Position numbers and translations under genes: made by a program. From assembly GCA_019237515.1 (NCBI GenBank), contig JAFAGX010000650.1, positions 1-12,977 on the forward strand: DNA of 12,977 nt. Direction: 5' to 3'. This DNA is from Acidobacteriaceae bacterium (lineage in GTDB: Bacteria; Acidobacteriota; Terriglobia; Terriglobales; SbA1). The notes under the pieces were generated by a model, which was not told the DNA's origin, did not search any database, and saw only the letters and a list, made by a program, of their open reading frames with translations. Shown piece after piece: positions 1-7,928 of the stretch. Position 1 is the stretch's first letter, and the number at the start of each line of letters is the position of its first letter.

Positions 1-771
1 GAAGATTCCCAATCGTTTCTGGCGAAGCAGCGTGGCGGCAAAGTGCTCCAGGTCTTCAAACGGATCGAAGCGCAGCTTGTGTCGTCCCGTCGATTCCCTC
101 ATCCGGTTGTTTAAAGCAAAATCCAAGCCTAATTCCGAATCCGTGAAAGCCGGCACGAAAACCGGTACGCCTTTCTCATACGCGGATTTGAGGATCCCCC
201 GCTCCTCTTTGGAACGCTTTGCAAGATGCTCGCCAATGGCATGATTCAGCTTGTACGAGCAGATCACCTCGTTGTGATCCCACTTATCCAAAATCTCGGA
301 CATGACTTCTTCGACGTCGTCCAGATTCCGCTCAGGTTCTAACGTGTCATACACACGGTTATATCCCTGTTCGTATAGCTCTTCATCGGAGACCTCGGGG
401 TTATGACGAAAATGAGAAAGCCCCGTTGCCTCCACCAGCCCGTGCGCCATAAGCGCGCCGGTGGAAACAATCGCATTCACAATGCCGCGATCAATCAGCT
501 CCGCGATAATCAGGCTCTGCTTCGCTACAGTCATAGCGCCCGCCAGAGTCATCACAACGAAGCATTCTTCATCTCGCGCCATCGCTTCCAGCACATCCGC
601 AGCTTCGCCGAGTTGACGCCCCGTAAACGCAGTTTTGGCCATCGCCCGCACCAGGTCGTCAATCGACTGCACGCGTTTTAGATCGAGCGATTCCAGCGCA
701 ATTAACCGGTCTTCAACCGGATCATGTAATTTGCGATCAATTCCTGACCCGTCATTGTTGCTGTGTTTCAT
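1..771 (-). CDS. Deoxyhypusine synthase-family protein (partial, C-terminus off the window)
   Basis: The reverse strand reads open from an ATG at 771 to the window edge, giving 257 residues without a stop. The protein matches the deoxyhypusine synthase (DHS) fold family: VMTLAGAMTVAKQSL (about 73-87), IVSTGALMAHGLVEATG (101-117) and GVPVFVPAFTDSELGLDF (201-218). The last aligns with the eukaryotic PVFSPALTD block. DHS enzymes use NAD and spermidine to transfer an aminobutyl group. The active-site lysine lies in the C-terminal third, which is outside the window, so activity cannot be judged. Bacteria have no eIF5A, the classical DHS substrate, so a homospermidine-synthase-like or other polyamine role is the likely alternative. 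The start is supported by GGAG six bases upstream (AGACGGAGTGACCT before ATG). The gene is divergent from a carbamoylputrescine amidase, which strengthens a polyamine role. The family call is firm; the substrate is inferred. Confidence 0.88.
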   Translation of the reverse strand, partial: MKHSNNDGSGIDRKLHDPVEDRLIALESLDLKRVQSIDDLVRAMAKTAFTGRQLGEAADVLEAMARDEECFVVMTLAGAMTVAKQSLIIAELIDRGIVNAIVSTGALMAHGLVEATGLSHFRHNPEVSDEELYEQGYNRVYDTLEPERNLDDVEEVMSEILDKWDHNEVICSYKLNHAIGEHLAKRSKEERGILKSAYEKGVPVFVPAFTDSELGLDFALNNRMRESTGRHKLRFDPFEDLEHFAATLLRQKRLGIF

Positions 772-814
772 AGGTCACTCCGTCTTTCTAATAACTACTC
801 TACTAAAAGCTCCC

Positions 815-849
815 GATACCTGAGAACCGGGAACTGACAACTAAGAACT
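815..849. repeat. Heptameric tandem repeat, about five copies
   Basis: Five consecutive 7-bp units are visible: GATACCT, GAGAACC, GGGAACT, GACAACT and AAGAACT, roughly GAGAACT with one or two changes per unit. The array fills about a third of the spacer between the divergent DHS-like and amidase genes. It lies just upstream of the amidase Shine-Dalgarno. It could be a degenerate microsatellite or a repeated regulator site. The sequence alone does not separate these. Confidence 0.6.
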
Positions 850-869
850 GATATTCTATTTTCCCCCAA

Positions 870-876
870 GGGAGGG
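870..876 (+). promoter_or_regulatory. Ribosome binding site that decides the amidase start
   Basis: GGGAGGG at 870-876 is the only strong Shine-Dalgarno before the amidase. It sits 7 nt before the TTG at 884. Only one or two bases separate it from the TTG at 878, which opens the longest frame. The spacing therefore favours 884. Confidence 0.6.
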
Positions 877-883
877 CTTGCAT

Positions 884-1786
884 TTGCCTGCGGATAAATT
901 CCGGATCGGATTGATTCAGATGTCAGCAACGCCAGATCCGGACAGAAATTTGCAACATGCCATGGAACAAGTACGGGAAGCAAGCGCCCGCGGCGCCCAG
1001 GTAGTGTGCCTGCCCGAACTTTTCCAAACTCAGTACTTTTGCCAGCGCGAAGATGCCGCATTGTTCGATCTCGCAGAGACAATCCCGGGTCCAACTTCCA
1101 CTAAGTTGTCAGAACTCGCAAAGCAGCTTCACACCGTGTTGGTAGCTTCGTTGTTTGAGAAACGGGCTCCTGGTGTCTACCACAACACCGCCGCAGTTTT
1201 CGAGACTGACGGTAAACTGCTCGGGTTATATCGCAAAATGCATATTCCCGACGATCCACTTTATTACGAAAAGTTTTATTTCACTCCGGGCGACCTGGGG
1301 TTTCGTGCATTTGACACTGGAATCGGACGTCTGGGGACTCTGGTCTGTTGGGACCAGTGGTATCCCGAAGGAGCTCGGCTGACCGCCTTACAAGGAGCGC
1401 AAGTGCTTTTTTATCCAACAGCGATTGGCTGGCATCCGGAAGAAAAAGCAGAATTCGGCGAGGCGCAGCACGACGCCTGGCGTACCATCCAGCGTGCCCA
1501 TGCAATCGCCAATGGCGTCTATGTGGCCGTCGTCAATCGCGTCGGATTTGAGAATGGTAATATTCGCGGAAATTCCGCGCCGGGTGCCGGACTGGAATTT
1601 TGGGGCGGGTCATTCTTGTGTGACCCGTTTGGCCGGGTGATCGCCGAGGCCTCCTACGATAAAGAAGAAATTCTCATCGCGGAGGCAGACATGCACCTTT
1701 TAGAAGACGTTCGCCGCAATTGGCCGTTTCTGCGCGATCGTCGCATCGACAGCTATGCACCCATTACCAATCGTCTGATCGACTAG
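884..1786 (+). CDS. aguB: N-carbamoylputrescine amidase (nitrilase superfamily)
   Basis: Hydrolyses N-carbamoylputrescine to putrescine, CO2 and ammonia, the last step of the agmatine deiminase route to putrescine, in the cytosol. The 300-residue product has the usual family length and the full catalytic set, counted from the 884 start: Glu45 in VVCLPELFQ, Lys118 in YRKMHIPDD, and Cys155 in LVCWDQWYPE. Glu129 in YYEKFYF is a further conserved acid. The CWDQWYPE block and the HIPDDP loop are typical of AguB rather than of other nitrilases. The C-terminal half carries GLEFWGGSFLCDPFGRVIAEA, also as in this family. The TTG at 884 is preferred over the TTG at 878 because of Shine-Dalgarno spacing. 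The gene is divergent from the DHS-like gene, so the pair probably forms part of a polyamine locus. Agmatine deiminase is not in the window. Confidence 0.93.
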   Translation: MPADKFRIGLIQMSATPDPDRNLQHAMEQVREASARGAQVVCLPELFQTQYFCQREDAALFDLAETIPGPTSTKLSELAKQLHTVLVASLFEKRAPGVYHNTAAVFETDGKLLGLYRKMHIPDDPLYYEKFYFTPGDLGFRAFDTGIGRLGTLVCWDQWYPEGARLTALQGAQVLFYPTAIGWHPEEKAEFGEAQHDAWRTIQRAHAIANGVYVAVVNRVGFENGNIRGNSAPGAGLEFWGGSFLCDPFGRVIAEASYDKEEILIAEADMHLLEDVRRNWPFLRDRRIDSYAPITNRLID

Positions 1787-1904
1787 CGGCCGGAATCTCC
1801 CAAGATGGCTTTCTATCGATCACTTAGGTAACGTTGGCCACCTCCTACCTGCATGTTACGCTCCAGCAGAGAAGCACAAAATCAATAGGTTGCGAGGAAG
1901 CGCC

Positions 1905-3383
1905 ATGTTTCACCGCTGGTGCATTTGCTGGCTGTTCGCGTTCTCGTTGATCGCGTATGCAGGCACGAAACAAGCTCCTAAAGCCTCATCGCCGGCCCAC
2001 GCCTCCGACACGCTTCCGGTGACCACATCCTCCCCCGCGGCTCGCAGGAATTTCGAACGCGCGATGAGGCACTATGAGGATTACCACGTTCAGGAATCCC
2101 TTTCTTACTTGCGCCAGGCGGTCAGCGAGGATCCCAAGTTCGCACAGGCCTTCGTAATGATTGCCGAAATGAGCCACGAACCTGTCGAACAGGCAGCGGC
2201 CCGTCGACGAGCAAAGAATTTATCCGCGCAAGTCAGTCCGGGTGAGCAGTTGCTAATTCGCTGGATCACAGGCGCACAGGAGAACAACTACATTCAGGCC
2301 ATCGCCGCGATGAACGACCTGCTCGCCGCGTATCCAAGGGACAAACGCGTCGCATTTATCGCGGGAGGATGGTTGAACTCGCAGCAGCGCTATGAGCAAG
2401 CTGCACAAGTCTTGCAAAACGCTCTTTCGCTGCACCCCGACTATCCCGCGGCTTTGAACGACATCGCATACGCCTATGCTGGCAACGGCGATTTCGATAA
2501 GGCATTTGCGGCAATGGAGAAGTACGTGGCGCTGGAACCGGATGATCCCAACCCCCATGACTCTTACGCTGAAATTCTGAGAATGGCGGGCCAGTTCAAT
2601 GCCGCTCTTGAGCACTATCGGATGAGCGTTCGTATCGATCCGAATTTCGGCTCCGAAGTCGGCATTGCTGATACCTATGCCCTGATGGGACGGGAGCAGG
2701 ACGCACGCGATGAATACGACCGCGCCATCGTATTTGCCGGCAGCCAGAGCGACCGAATTCAGTTTGAATTGCAATCCGCCGCAACCTGGATCCGCGAGAA
2801 CAATCGCCCCCAGGCTGAAAAGGCCCTGAACGAGGTGGCCAAGCATGCCCATTCGGCAGAATTGGCGCGCCAGGAAGCTGAAGCCCAGCGCGTTTTGGCG
2901 ATGTATGCATCCGATTTAGGTTCAACCATGAAACATGTGCAACTCGCCCAGGACGCTTTGCAGGAACCACACGAACTCTCCGAGAGTGATCGCAATGAAG
3001 AACTGGCGAGCATCCTCCGAGTTGCGGCTACCCGGGCCGCCGAGGCGAAAGACGTGCAAACTGCGGTCAAGGCTCTGAACCAATTGCAATCGATGGCGGA
3101 CAAGAGCCGCGATCAAGCTGTGCAGCTTTGCTACCACGGAGCTGCCGGTGCGGTGCTAATGGCTCAGGGCAGCGCTGCCGAGGCAATCTCAGAACTTGAA
3201 GAAGACTCGAGTGACCCATTCTCCATGCAGCTCTTATGGCACGCTTACGCCGACACGGGCGCCGCTATACAGGCGCAGGCTTTGGCCAAAAAATTGGCGG
3301 CCTTGAATGTACCAACAGTAGAGCAGGCCTTGGTTGTACCTCAATTCCGTTCCGGACTCGCAGCACGGGTAAGACAACCGTAA
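1905..3383 (+). CDS. Exported TPR-repeat protein
   Basis: A 492-residue protein starting with a signal peptide: MFHRW, then a hydrophobic stretch (about 6-18) and a likely cleavage after AYA at about 19. It continues with tetratricopeptide repeats. Clear repeats lie at about 46-80, 147-180, 181-214 and 215-248, with typical ends such as ALSLHPDYPAAL, ALEPDDPNP and RIDPNF. Later helices at about 254-440 look like degenerate TPRs rich in Ala, Gln and Glu. TPRs make protein-binding solenoids, and no catalytic domain is seen. The ATG at 1905 has GAGG seven bases upstream and gives a clean signal peptide. The longer frame from the TTG at 1890 adds five residues and has no good ribosome site. The next gene begins 8 nt after the stop, so the two are probably co-transcribed. 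The partner is unknown. Confidence 0.85.
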   Translation: MFHRWCICWLFAFSLIAYAGTKQAPKASSPAHASDTLPVTTSSPAARRNFERAMRHYEDYHVQESLSYLRQAVSEDPKFAQAFVMIAEMSHEPVEQAAARRRAKNLSAQVSPGEQLLIRWITGAQENNYIQAIAAMNDLLAAYPRDKRVAFIAGGWLNSQQRYEQAAQVLQNALSLHPDYPAALNDIAYAYAGNGDFDKAFAAMEKYVALEPDDPNPHDSYAEILRMAGQFNAALEHYRMSVRIDPNFGSEVGIADTYALMGREQDARDEYDRAIVFAGSQSDRIQFELQSAATWIRENNRPQAEKALNEVAKHAHSAELARQEAEAQRVLAMYASDLGSTMKHVQLAQDALQEPHELSESDRNEELASILRVAATRAAEAKDVQTAVKALNQLQSMADKSRDQAVQLCYHGAAGAVLMAQGSAAEAISELEEDSSDPFSMQLLWHAYADTGAAIQAQALAKKLAALNVPTVEQALVVPQFRSGLAARVRQP

Positions 3384-3391
3384 CTCACCTC

Positions 3392-5605
3392 ATGCCGCGC
3401 ATTCCCATTTTCCGGCTCGGTCACCAGGCGGAGAAAGCCACTCCTCCCCAGCTAGGCTCCTACACTCCTTCGCTAGTTTTGCAAGGTCTCCAGGTTGGCG
3501 TCGACAACTTGCGCCACGACGTCTTCCTTAGCCCCAAGTTCGTGGAGCAGGCGCGCCAGCACATCACACGGCTCCTGATCCGTCACGGCGATCTGGAAGG
3601 TCCACTAGGAGCGACAGCGCCGGCGAACACCAAGACTCAGTTCATCCAGTCCAAGTTGACCACCAAGCCTCAGAATGAACCGGCAGATTTGAAAACCGTG
3701 CTCACGGATCTGCACGTGGCGGCATTGAATGCTGCAAAGGCACAGGAAAACCCTGTCCTGGACTTGCTGGCCCGTTCAGCCATCGTAAAGTTTTTGCGCG
3801 TGGAACTCAACTCTCAATTTGCGCAAGTGCTGGAACGCTGCCGCATGACGCTTAAGGGCTACGAGGGTTTTCGGCATCAGAAGGCACTGGAGTACCGCGA
3901 GCGCATCGCAGCTTTTCAAGTCGCCAAGAAAATTATTCTCCGGAAAACCGGCGAAGAACTGTTTCGCACCTTGCGAGAGGTGGAGAAAGAGACCGTCGCC
4001 CGCACCCGGCGTTCGTTCTTCGGCAACATCCTCGAAGAACAGTACAAACTGTTCCTCAACGTGCTGATTTTCACCGAAGATGGCGGGGATGCGCACCTCA
4101 ATGCCGAGCATTACGTCATGCTTGGCAATTTTGAAAGCGATCCCGACCGCTTTACCAATCTCCGAACGATTGCCTGTGAATTTTTTAAGGGCCTGCAACT
4201 CGATCTGGGAGAAGATGCGCAACGCACAATCGACGGCTGGCTCAACGTCCCTGAAAACGCTCAAGTTTTGGTCGGCACTGGAACGGCTGACGATTCCAGC
4301 GCCGAGGGAAAGGCACAAAAGGCGCGCCTCGCTCAATGGCTGAACCTCTTGGAACGTGAAAAACTGCTTGAACACATCATTGCGGCCTATGAGGTAGTTC
4401 CGCTACTCGCCGAATATTCTTCCCGTATCAATGCGCAGCAACTCAAGCATGCACTAATTTCTCGTGAGGAGCGGGCGCGAGTTGAAAAACTGATGGCAGA
4501 ACACGGAAAGATGTCTCCTGCGAGCTTGCACGCAGCGATCGAAAAAGTCAGCAGCTATCGCGGCTCGGAGCGTGCCAAGGTCGCTGCCCGATTCCTGCGC
4601 GACTTCATGCGCTACCATCGCGACCGCAAGCAGCTTGAGTCGCTCAACAGCGTGCTTGATGGGGTGAACCTTGCCAACGAGAAAATACGCCAACTTTCAG
4701 CGATGAATGGGACTCTCTACGAGTTCCTGCTGGCGGAAGAGCAAAAATCCGGCGCCGAGAAGGTTCTGCGCCACGTCATTATCAAAGCCGATGTAAGGGA
4801 CTCCTCGCGCCTGACCCGATCTTTGCTCGAGCGTGACATGAATCCAGCCTCCTACTTCAGCCTTAATTTTTATGATCCAGTCAACAAGCTGCTGGCGAAA
4901 TACGGGGCGACAAAGGTCTTCCTCGAAGGCGACGCCATCATTCTCGCCATACTGGAGCGCGAAGGCGACCCCGGACTGACGGTCTCTCGCGCCGCAGTTC
5001 TGGCACGCGAAATCGTCGAAATTGTCCGCGGATACAACCAACTCTTGCAGCGGTCTGGGTTGCCGAGCCTGGAGTTGGGGATCGGCATCTCCTACCAGGA
5101 CTCAGCGCCCATGTATCTCCTGGATGGTGAGCAGCGCATCATGATCTCGGATGCGCTCAATGAGAGCGATCGTCTGTCCTCCTGCAGCAAGAAATTGCGC
5201 AAAACCTTCCAGGAGTCACAGAGCCCGTTCCACGTCTATGCGTTTCAGAGCGCCAGCGACGCGGAGATGGAGGACAGCCCCGAGCACTTCATTTTGAAAT
5301 ACAACGTGAATGGCATTCGCCTCAGCGAGGCAGCGTTCGGTAAGCTGCAGCAAGAGATCTCCTTGCAGACCTGCAAGCTGGATCTGCCGGACCTGAAGAC
5401 GTTCGGCGATTACAAGCTCTGGGCTGGGCTTGTACCCATCGGAAATGACATTTTCCGCAAAATCGTCATCCGTGGCAGCCGTATACCTCAGGTAGATGCG
5501 CGCACCTTCTCCCCGCAACAGTGGACCGAACACTGGTATTACGAAGTGGCCTCGGATCCCGCCATTTATGCCCGCCTGGAGAACAATACCGCTGCCGGAA
5601 AGTAA
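3392..5605 (+). CDS. Large protein with a divergent class III nucleotide-cyclase-like domain
   Basis: A 737-residue protein with no signal peptide or membrane segment, so probably cytosolic. Residues 1 to about 450 are mainly helical and charged, and I do not recognise them. Residues about 462-610 follow the order of class III adenylate/guanylate cyclase motifs. Asp467 in KADVRDSSRL and Asp514 in LEGDAIIL sit 47 residues apart, like the two metal-binding aspartates (about 44 in the family). GIGIS comes next, then Asn590 and Arg594 in ALNESDRL, matching the NxxxR transition-state pair. The base-selecting Lys is not at its usual place (Phe510 four residues before Asp514; Lys508 is nearby), and the later base-selecting Asp is also not obvious. 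The C-terminal 120 residues are unassigned. The frame extends back to 3236, deep inside the TPR gene. The ATG at 3392, 8 nt after the TPR stop, is more natural but has no clear Shine-Dalgarno, suggesting translational coupling. The gene is certain; the domain call is inference. Confidence 0.8.
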   Translation: MPRIPIFRLGHQAEKATPPQLGSYTPSLVLQGLQVGVDNLRHDVFLSPKFVEQARQHITRLLIRHGDLEGPLGATAPANTKTQFIQSKLTTKPQNEPADLKTVLTDLHVAALNAAKAQENPVLDLLARSAIVKFLRVELNSQFAQVLERCRMTLKGYEGFRHQKALEYRERIAAFQVAKKIILRKTGEELFRTLREVEKETVARTRRSFFGNILEEQYKLFLNVLIFTEDGGDAHLNAEHYVMLGNFESDPDRFTNLRTIACEFFKGLQLDLGEDAQRTIDGWLNVPENAQVLVGTGTADDSSAEGKAQKARLAQWLNLLEREKLLEHIIAAYEVVPLLAEYSSRINAQQLKHALISREERARVEKLMAEHGKMSPASLHAAIEKVSSYRGSERAKVAARFLRDFMRYHRDRKQLESLNSVLDGVNLANEKIRQLSAMNGTLYEFLLAEEQKSGAEKVLRHVIIKADVRDSSRLTRSLLERDMNPASYFSLNFYDPVNKLLAKYGATKVFLEGDAIILAILEREGDPGLTVSRAAVLAREIVEIVRGYNQLLQRSGLPSLELGIGISYQDSAPMYLLDGEQRIMISDALNESDRLSSCSKKLRKTFQESQSPFHVYAFQSASDAEMEDSPEHFILKYNVNGIRLSEAAFGKLQQEISLQTCKLDLPDLKTFGDYKLWAGLVPIGNDIFRKIVIRGSRIPQVDARTFSPQQWTEHWYYEVASDPAIYARLENNTAAGK

Positions 5606-5634
5606 TATCCCTGGATGTGATTGAATTCCCGGAG

Positions 5635-6870
5635 CTACTGCCCGGCGCGAATGGGAGACATAAGGAAGCTGCCTGCGCTTTTCTTTTTCGTATCTGACTT
5701 TTCAGGATGGTACACCAGATCCAAGGATCCTTCGCTGCTCGCCGATGCTTCCGCCAAAACATTCGCCAAGCCGCGGAATGAGCGTCCCACATCCACCGTT
5801 TCGTGGAAAGCTATGGGAGCCCCTTTGTCAATTGCAGGCGCAATGGCCTGATGGTTATTGGGAACTTTCCATAGAATCTTGCAATTTGTGGCAGCTTCAA
5901 CATCTTCATCGCTGAAACCAGGAATTTTCTTGTAGCGATTAAGGATCAGCCGGACGCGGTCACGGCCCGTTCCCTCTTCCATAAAGCTCCGCATTCTTCC
6001 CGCGCTCCACAGCGACACCACATCCGCTTGGGCGACCAGCAATACGGCATTGGACAAGTCGCATAGCACACGCGCAGTGTCGTCAACCCGGTTCGAACAA
6101 TCTACGACCACATAACGAAACTGCGATACAAGCAAATCAAACAATCGGGCGAGTTCGGCGACGGCAGGTGTTAGGACCTGGGGCTGCTGTGGCCCTGCAA
6201 GCAGCTGCAGGCCGTTCTTGCACGAAGTCATGAGGCCCTGAAGCAACGTCGTGTCCATCCGGTGTAGATTCTGCAGCGCATCGACCAGGCCAAAACTTGG
6301 TCGCACGTTCAAATGCAAGGCCGCGTGTCCCAGATGGGCAAAGTCCACGAGCAACACAGCGGGGTGCGACTCCTGCAAGGCGATCGCGGTATTCACTGCT
6401 ACGGTAGTAGCGCCGGAGCCGCCTTTCGCATTTGCAACCACCAACACGCGGGCACGACCGCTCGCGTTACGGGACCGTCCGCGCGACGTTACGAAGCGGG
6501 CAAACGCGTCCATCACACTTTCCGCTGACGCGTTGCGCTCCAGATACTCGCGTGCACCGGCACGCATCGCGGACACAATGGTTTCCGGATTGTCCATCGT
6601 GCCAATTGCGAAAATGACCATTTCGCCCGCGCTGCCATGCATCAACTCGATGGCGCGCATCGCACGCGGAACATTCTGCGGATCGATATCAACCAGAACC
6701 ACTTCTGTGCGCATGTCCTGCATCTGCCGCAGAATGGGGTCGGTCGGAGTTGCGGGAAACCCAACATGTGCAAAAAGATTGCGCCCGATTTGTGTGCTTT
6801 CCAACCGATGCTGGAGCACGGCAAGCCGTTCTTTGTCTTCGGTGAGGAGGGTAACCGCTATGCCATGCAT
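5635..6870 (-). CDS. cpaE: CpaE/TadZ-like pilus localisation ATPase (receiver-like plus MinD/ParA domain)
   Basis: A 411-residue two-domain protein. Residues 1 to about 128 form a receiver-like domain: the acidic pair Glu11/Asp12 and Asp61 in VVLVDIDP are present, but the usual Thr and the Lys-Pro are not evident, so it is an atypical receiver. Residues about 140-380 form a MinD/ParA-type ATPase. Its deviant Walker A, AKGGSGATT (148-156), keeps the signature Lys149 but has Ala in place of the second P-loop Lys. VLLVDFAHLGHAALHL (172-187) is the switch/A' motif and YVVVDCSN (253-260) is Walker B. This GATT form is common in CpaE/TadZ proteins, which place the Tad/Flp pilus machine at the pole. 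The basic C-terminal tail (about 395-411) is unassigned. The start has GAGG eight bases upstream. The gene converges with the cyclase-like gene across 29 nt. No other tad gene adjoins it; the Flp pilin lies 4.5 kb away. Confidence 0.88.
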   Translation of the reverse strand: MHGIAVTLLTEDKERLAVLQHRLESTQIGRNLFAHVGFPATPTDPILRQMQDMRTEVVLVDIDPQNVPRAMRAIELMHGSAGEMVIFAIGTMDNPETIVSAMRAGAREYLERNASAESVMDAFARFVTSRGRSRNASGRARVLVVANAKGGSGATTVAVNTAIALQESHPAVLLVDFAHLGHAALHLNVRPSFGLVDALQNLHRMDTTLLQGLMTSCKNGLQLLAGPQQPQVLTPAVAELARLFDLLVSQFRYVVVDCSNRVDDTARVLCDLSNAVLLVAQADVVSLWSAGRMRSFMEEGTGRDRVRLILNRYKKIPGFSDEDVEAATNCKILWKVPNNHQAIAPAIDKGAPIAFHETVDVGRSFRGLANVLAEASASSEGSLDLVYHPEKSDTKKKSAGSFLMSPIRAGQ

Positions 6871-7158
6871 GAACCGGGCCTCAATACCTTCTATATCGCC
6901 ATCTTATGGAGAGTTCCGTACTGCGCCAAGTGACTTCCGTAATCGTTGTTTCAACGAGGTTTAACTTCGGACAGACTCCTCAGACAGCAGCCACAACGGC
7001 AGAAGGCGCAACCCGGAAGATCCCCCGCAATGTAGTTTGTATTGTAGTCAAAATTCAGTGGATTGCAACCGAAGCAGGCTGTGCAAAGCCCGTCCAGAAA
7101 CCTCTGGAAACCCGCTCCAAATGCCTCGACTGGAGAGTGGCCACTTCCGCATCAAGTC

Positions 7159-7187
7159 TTGCTTTGCTTCGCAACCATCTTTATAGG
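7159..7187 (+). promoter_or_regulatory. Candidate sigma70-like promoter for the PEP-CTERM gene
   Basis: TTGCTT at 7159-7164 and TATAGG at 7182-7187 are 17 bp apart, about 70 nt upstream of the chosen ATG. Each box matches the consensus in four positions or fewer, so this is a weak candidate. Confidence 0.25.
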
Positions 7188-7226
7188 ATCAGGTTTTTTA
7201 ACCCCACATTCATCTTCACGTCACGT

Positions 7227-7244
7227 TCGTTTCCTGAAAAACGA
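7227..7244 (+). other. Small hairpin just upstream of the PEP-CTERM start
   Basis: TCGTTT (7227-7232) and AAACGA (7239-7244) form a 6-bp stem around a 6-nt loop, ending 15 nt before the ATG at 7260. It sits just upstream of where a ribosome site would lie, and no clear Shine-Dalgarno is seen there. It could affect translation or be chance. Confidence 0.3.
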
Positions 7245-7259
7245 GTACTCATTGATCGT

Positions 7260-7865
7260 ATGCTGGCGGCTACTAAAACAGCGGGACGCAAAAGACCAAG
7301 GACGGGGACCTTTGCCTTAATTCTCACGATCCTCTTGCTCTCGCTATCCGGCCTCGCGAGCGCCGACTCCCTTGATATAACGCTCACCCAAGTCACGCTC
7401 ACAGGCGCCGCTGGGACTACGGTTACATTCGATGCGACACTAACAAATCTTTCCAATACCACGATTTTTTTGAATGGGGACAGCTTTACGACGTCTTCTC
7501 CCTTCTTAACCGTCAACGATAATCCTTTTCTGACCAACGCCCCGTTATCTTTGAACGCTGGTGCCAATAGCGGTCCCTTTCCGCTGTTCAGCGTGCTGAT
7601 CGCTCCTGGTGCCACACCGGGCTCCTACGGTTCCAGCGCCTCCATCAGTTCCAACATCTTCACTAGTTCCAACATCTCCAACAGCTTTGTGATTCTCGGG
7701 GGAGCAAGCGGTTCGGACTTCAATACCCTAGGCTCCGCCACGTTCACAGTGGACGTTTCCCCTGCTCCAGAACCGTCAACTCTGGTTCTCCTTGCCTCAG
7801 GAGTCGGTGCGTTAGGAGTTGGAAGAAGATTTACGAAACGCGCGCCGAGAGGACGAGTAGTGTAG
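7260..7865 (+). CDS. PEP-CTERM sorting-signal exported protein
   Basis: A 201-residue protein with a signal peptide: basic MLAATKTAGRKRPRTG, a hydrophobic stretch at about 17-30, and likely cleavage near ASA-DS at 35-36. A low-complexity Ser/Thr/Asn-rich middle follows. The end is a complete PEP-CTERM tail: Pro-Glu-Pro at 170-172, a hydrophobic helix (about 174-187) and a basic cluster beginning RRFTKR at 189. Such tails are recognised by exosortase and are usual in exopolysaccharide-producing Gram-negatives. No exosortase is in the window. A short 18-nt duplication (AGTTCCAACATCT at 7647-7659 and 7665-7677) encodes SSNIFT-SSNISN. The frame runs back to 6906, but the ATG at 7260 places the signal peptide correctly. 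The ribosome site is weak. The role is unknown beyond cell-surface or matrix location. Confidence 0.82.
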   Translation: MLAATKTAGRKRPRTGTFALILTILLLSLSGLASADSLDITLTQVTLTGAAGTTVTFDATLTNLSNTTIFLNGDSFTTSSPFLTVNDNPFLTNAPLSLNAGANSGPFPLFSVLIAPGATPGSYGSSASISSNIFTSSNISNSFVILGGASGSDFNTLGSATFTVDVSPAPEPSTLVLLASGVGALGVGRRFTKRAPRGRVV

Positions 7866-7928
7866 GAAGCAACCGCCGACAAAGATTCTACGAATTGTCC
7901 CGGGTTATAGCCTTCGAATACCATCCGG

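Larger units (their letters stand above)
6871..7259. other. Divergent intergenic region, 389 bp
   Basis: The spacer between the CpaE-like gene (minus) and the PEP-CTERM gene (plus) must hold the promoters for both. The open frame that crosses it in phase with the PEP-CTERM gene gives a composition without any domain, so I treat it as non-coding. Visible items are one weak sigma70-like candidate at 7159-7187, a small dyad CCAGA-aacc-TCTGG at 7094-7107 and a hairpin next to the start at 7227-7244. I find no tRNA or recognisable small RNA. Confidence 0.5.

Noticed and set aside
3236..3391. N-terminal extension of the cyclase-like frame inside the TPR gene
   Set aside because: It overlaps the TPR coding region by about 150 bp in another frame and reads as low-complexity basic sequence; the ATG at 3392 right after the TPR stop is more natural.
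7146..7165. Possible sigma54 site before the PEP-CTERM gene
   Set aside because: The GG and GC elements do not have the required spacing.
6906..7259. N-terminal extension of the PEP-CTERM frame
   Set aside because: It would put over 100 residues in front of a clear signal peptide and has no domain.
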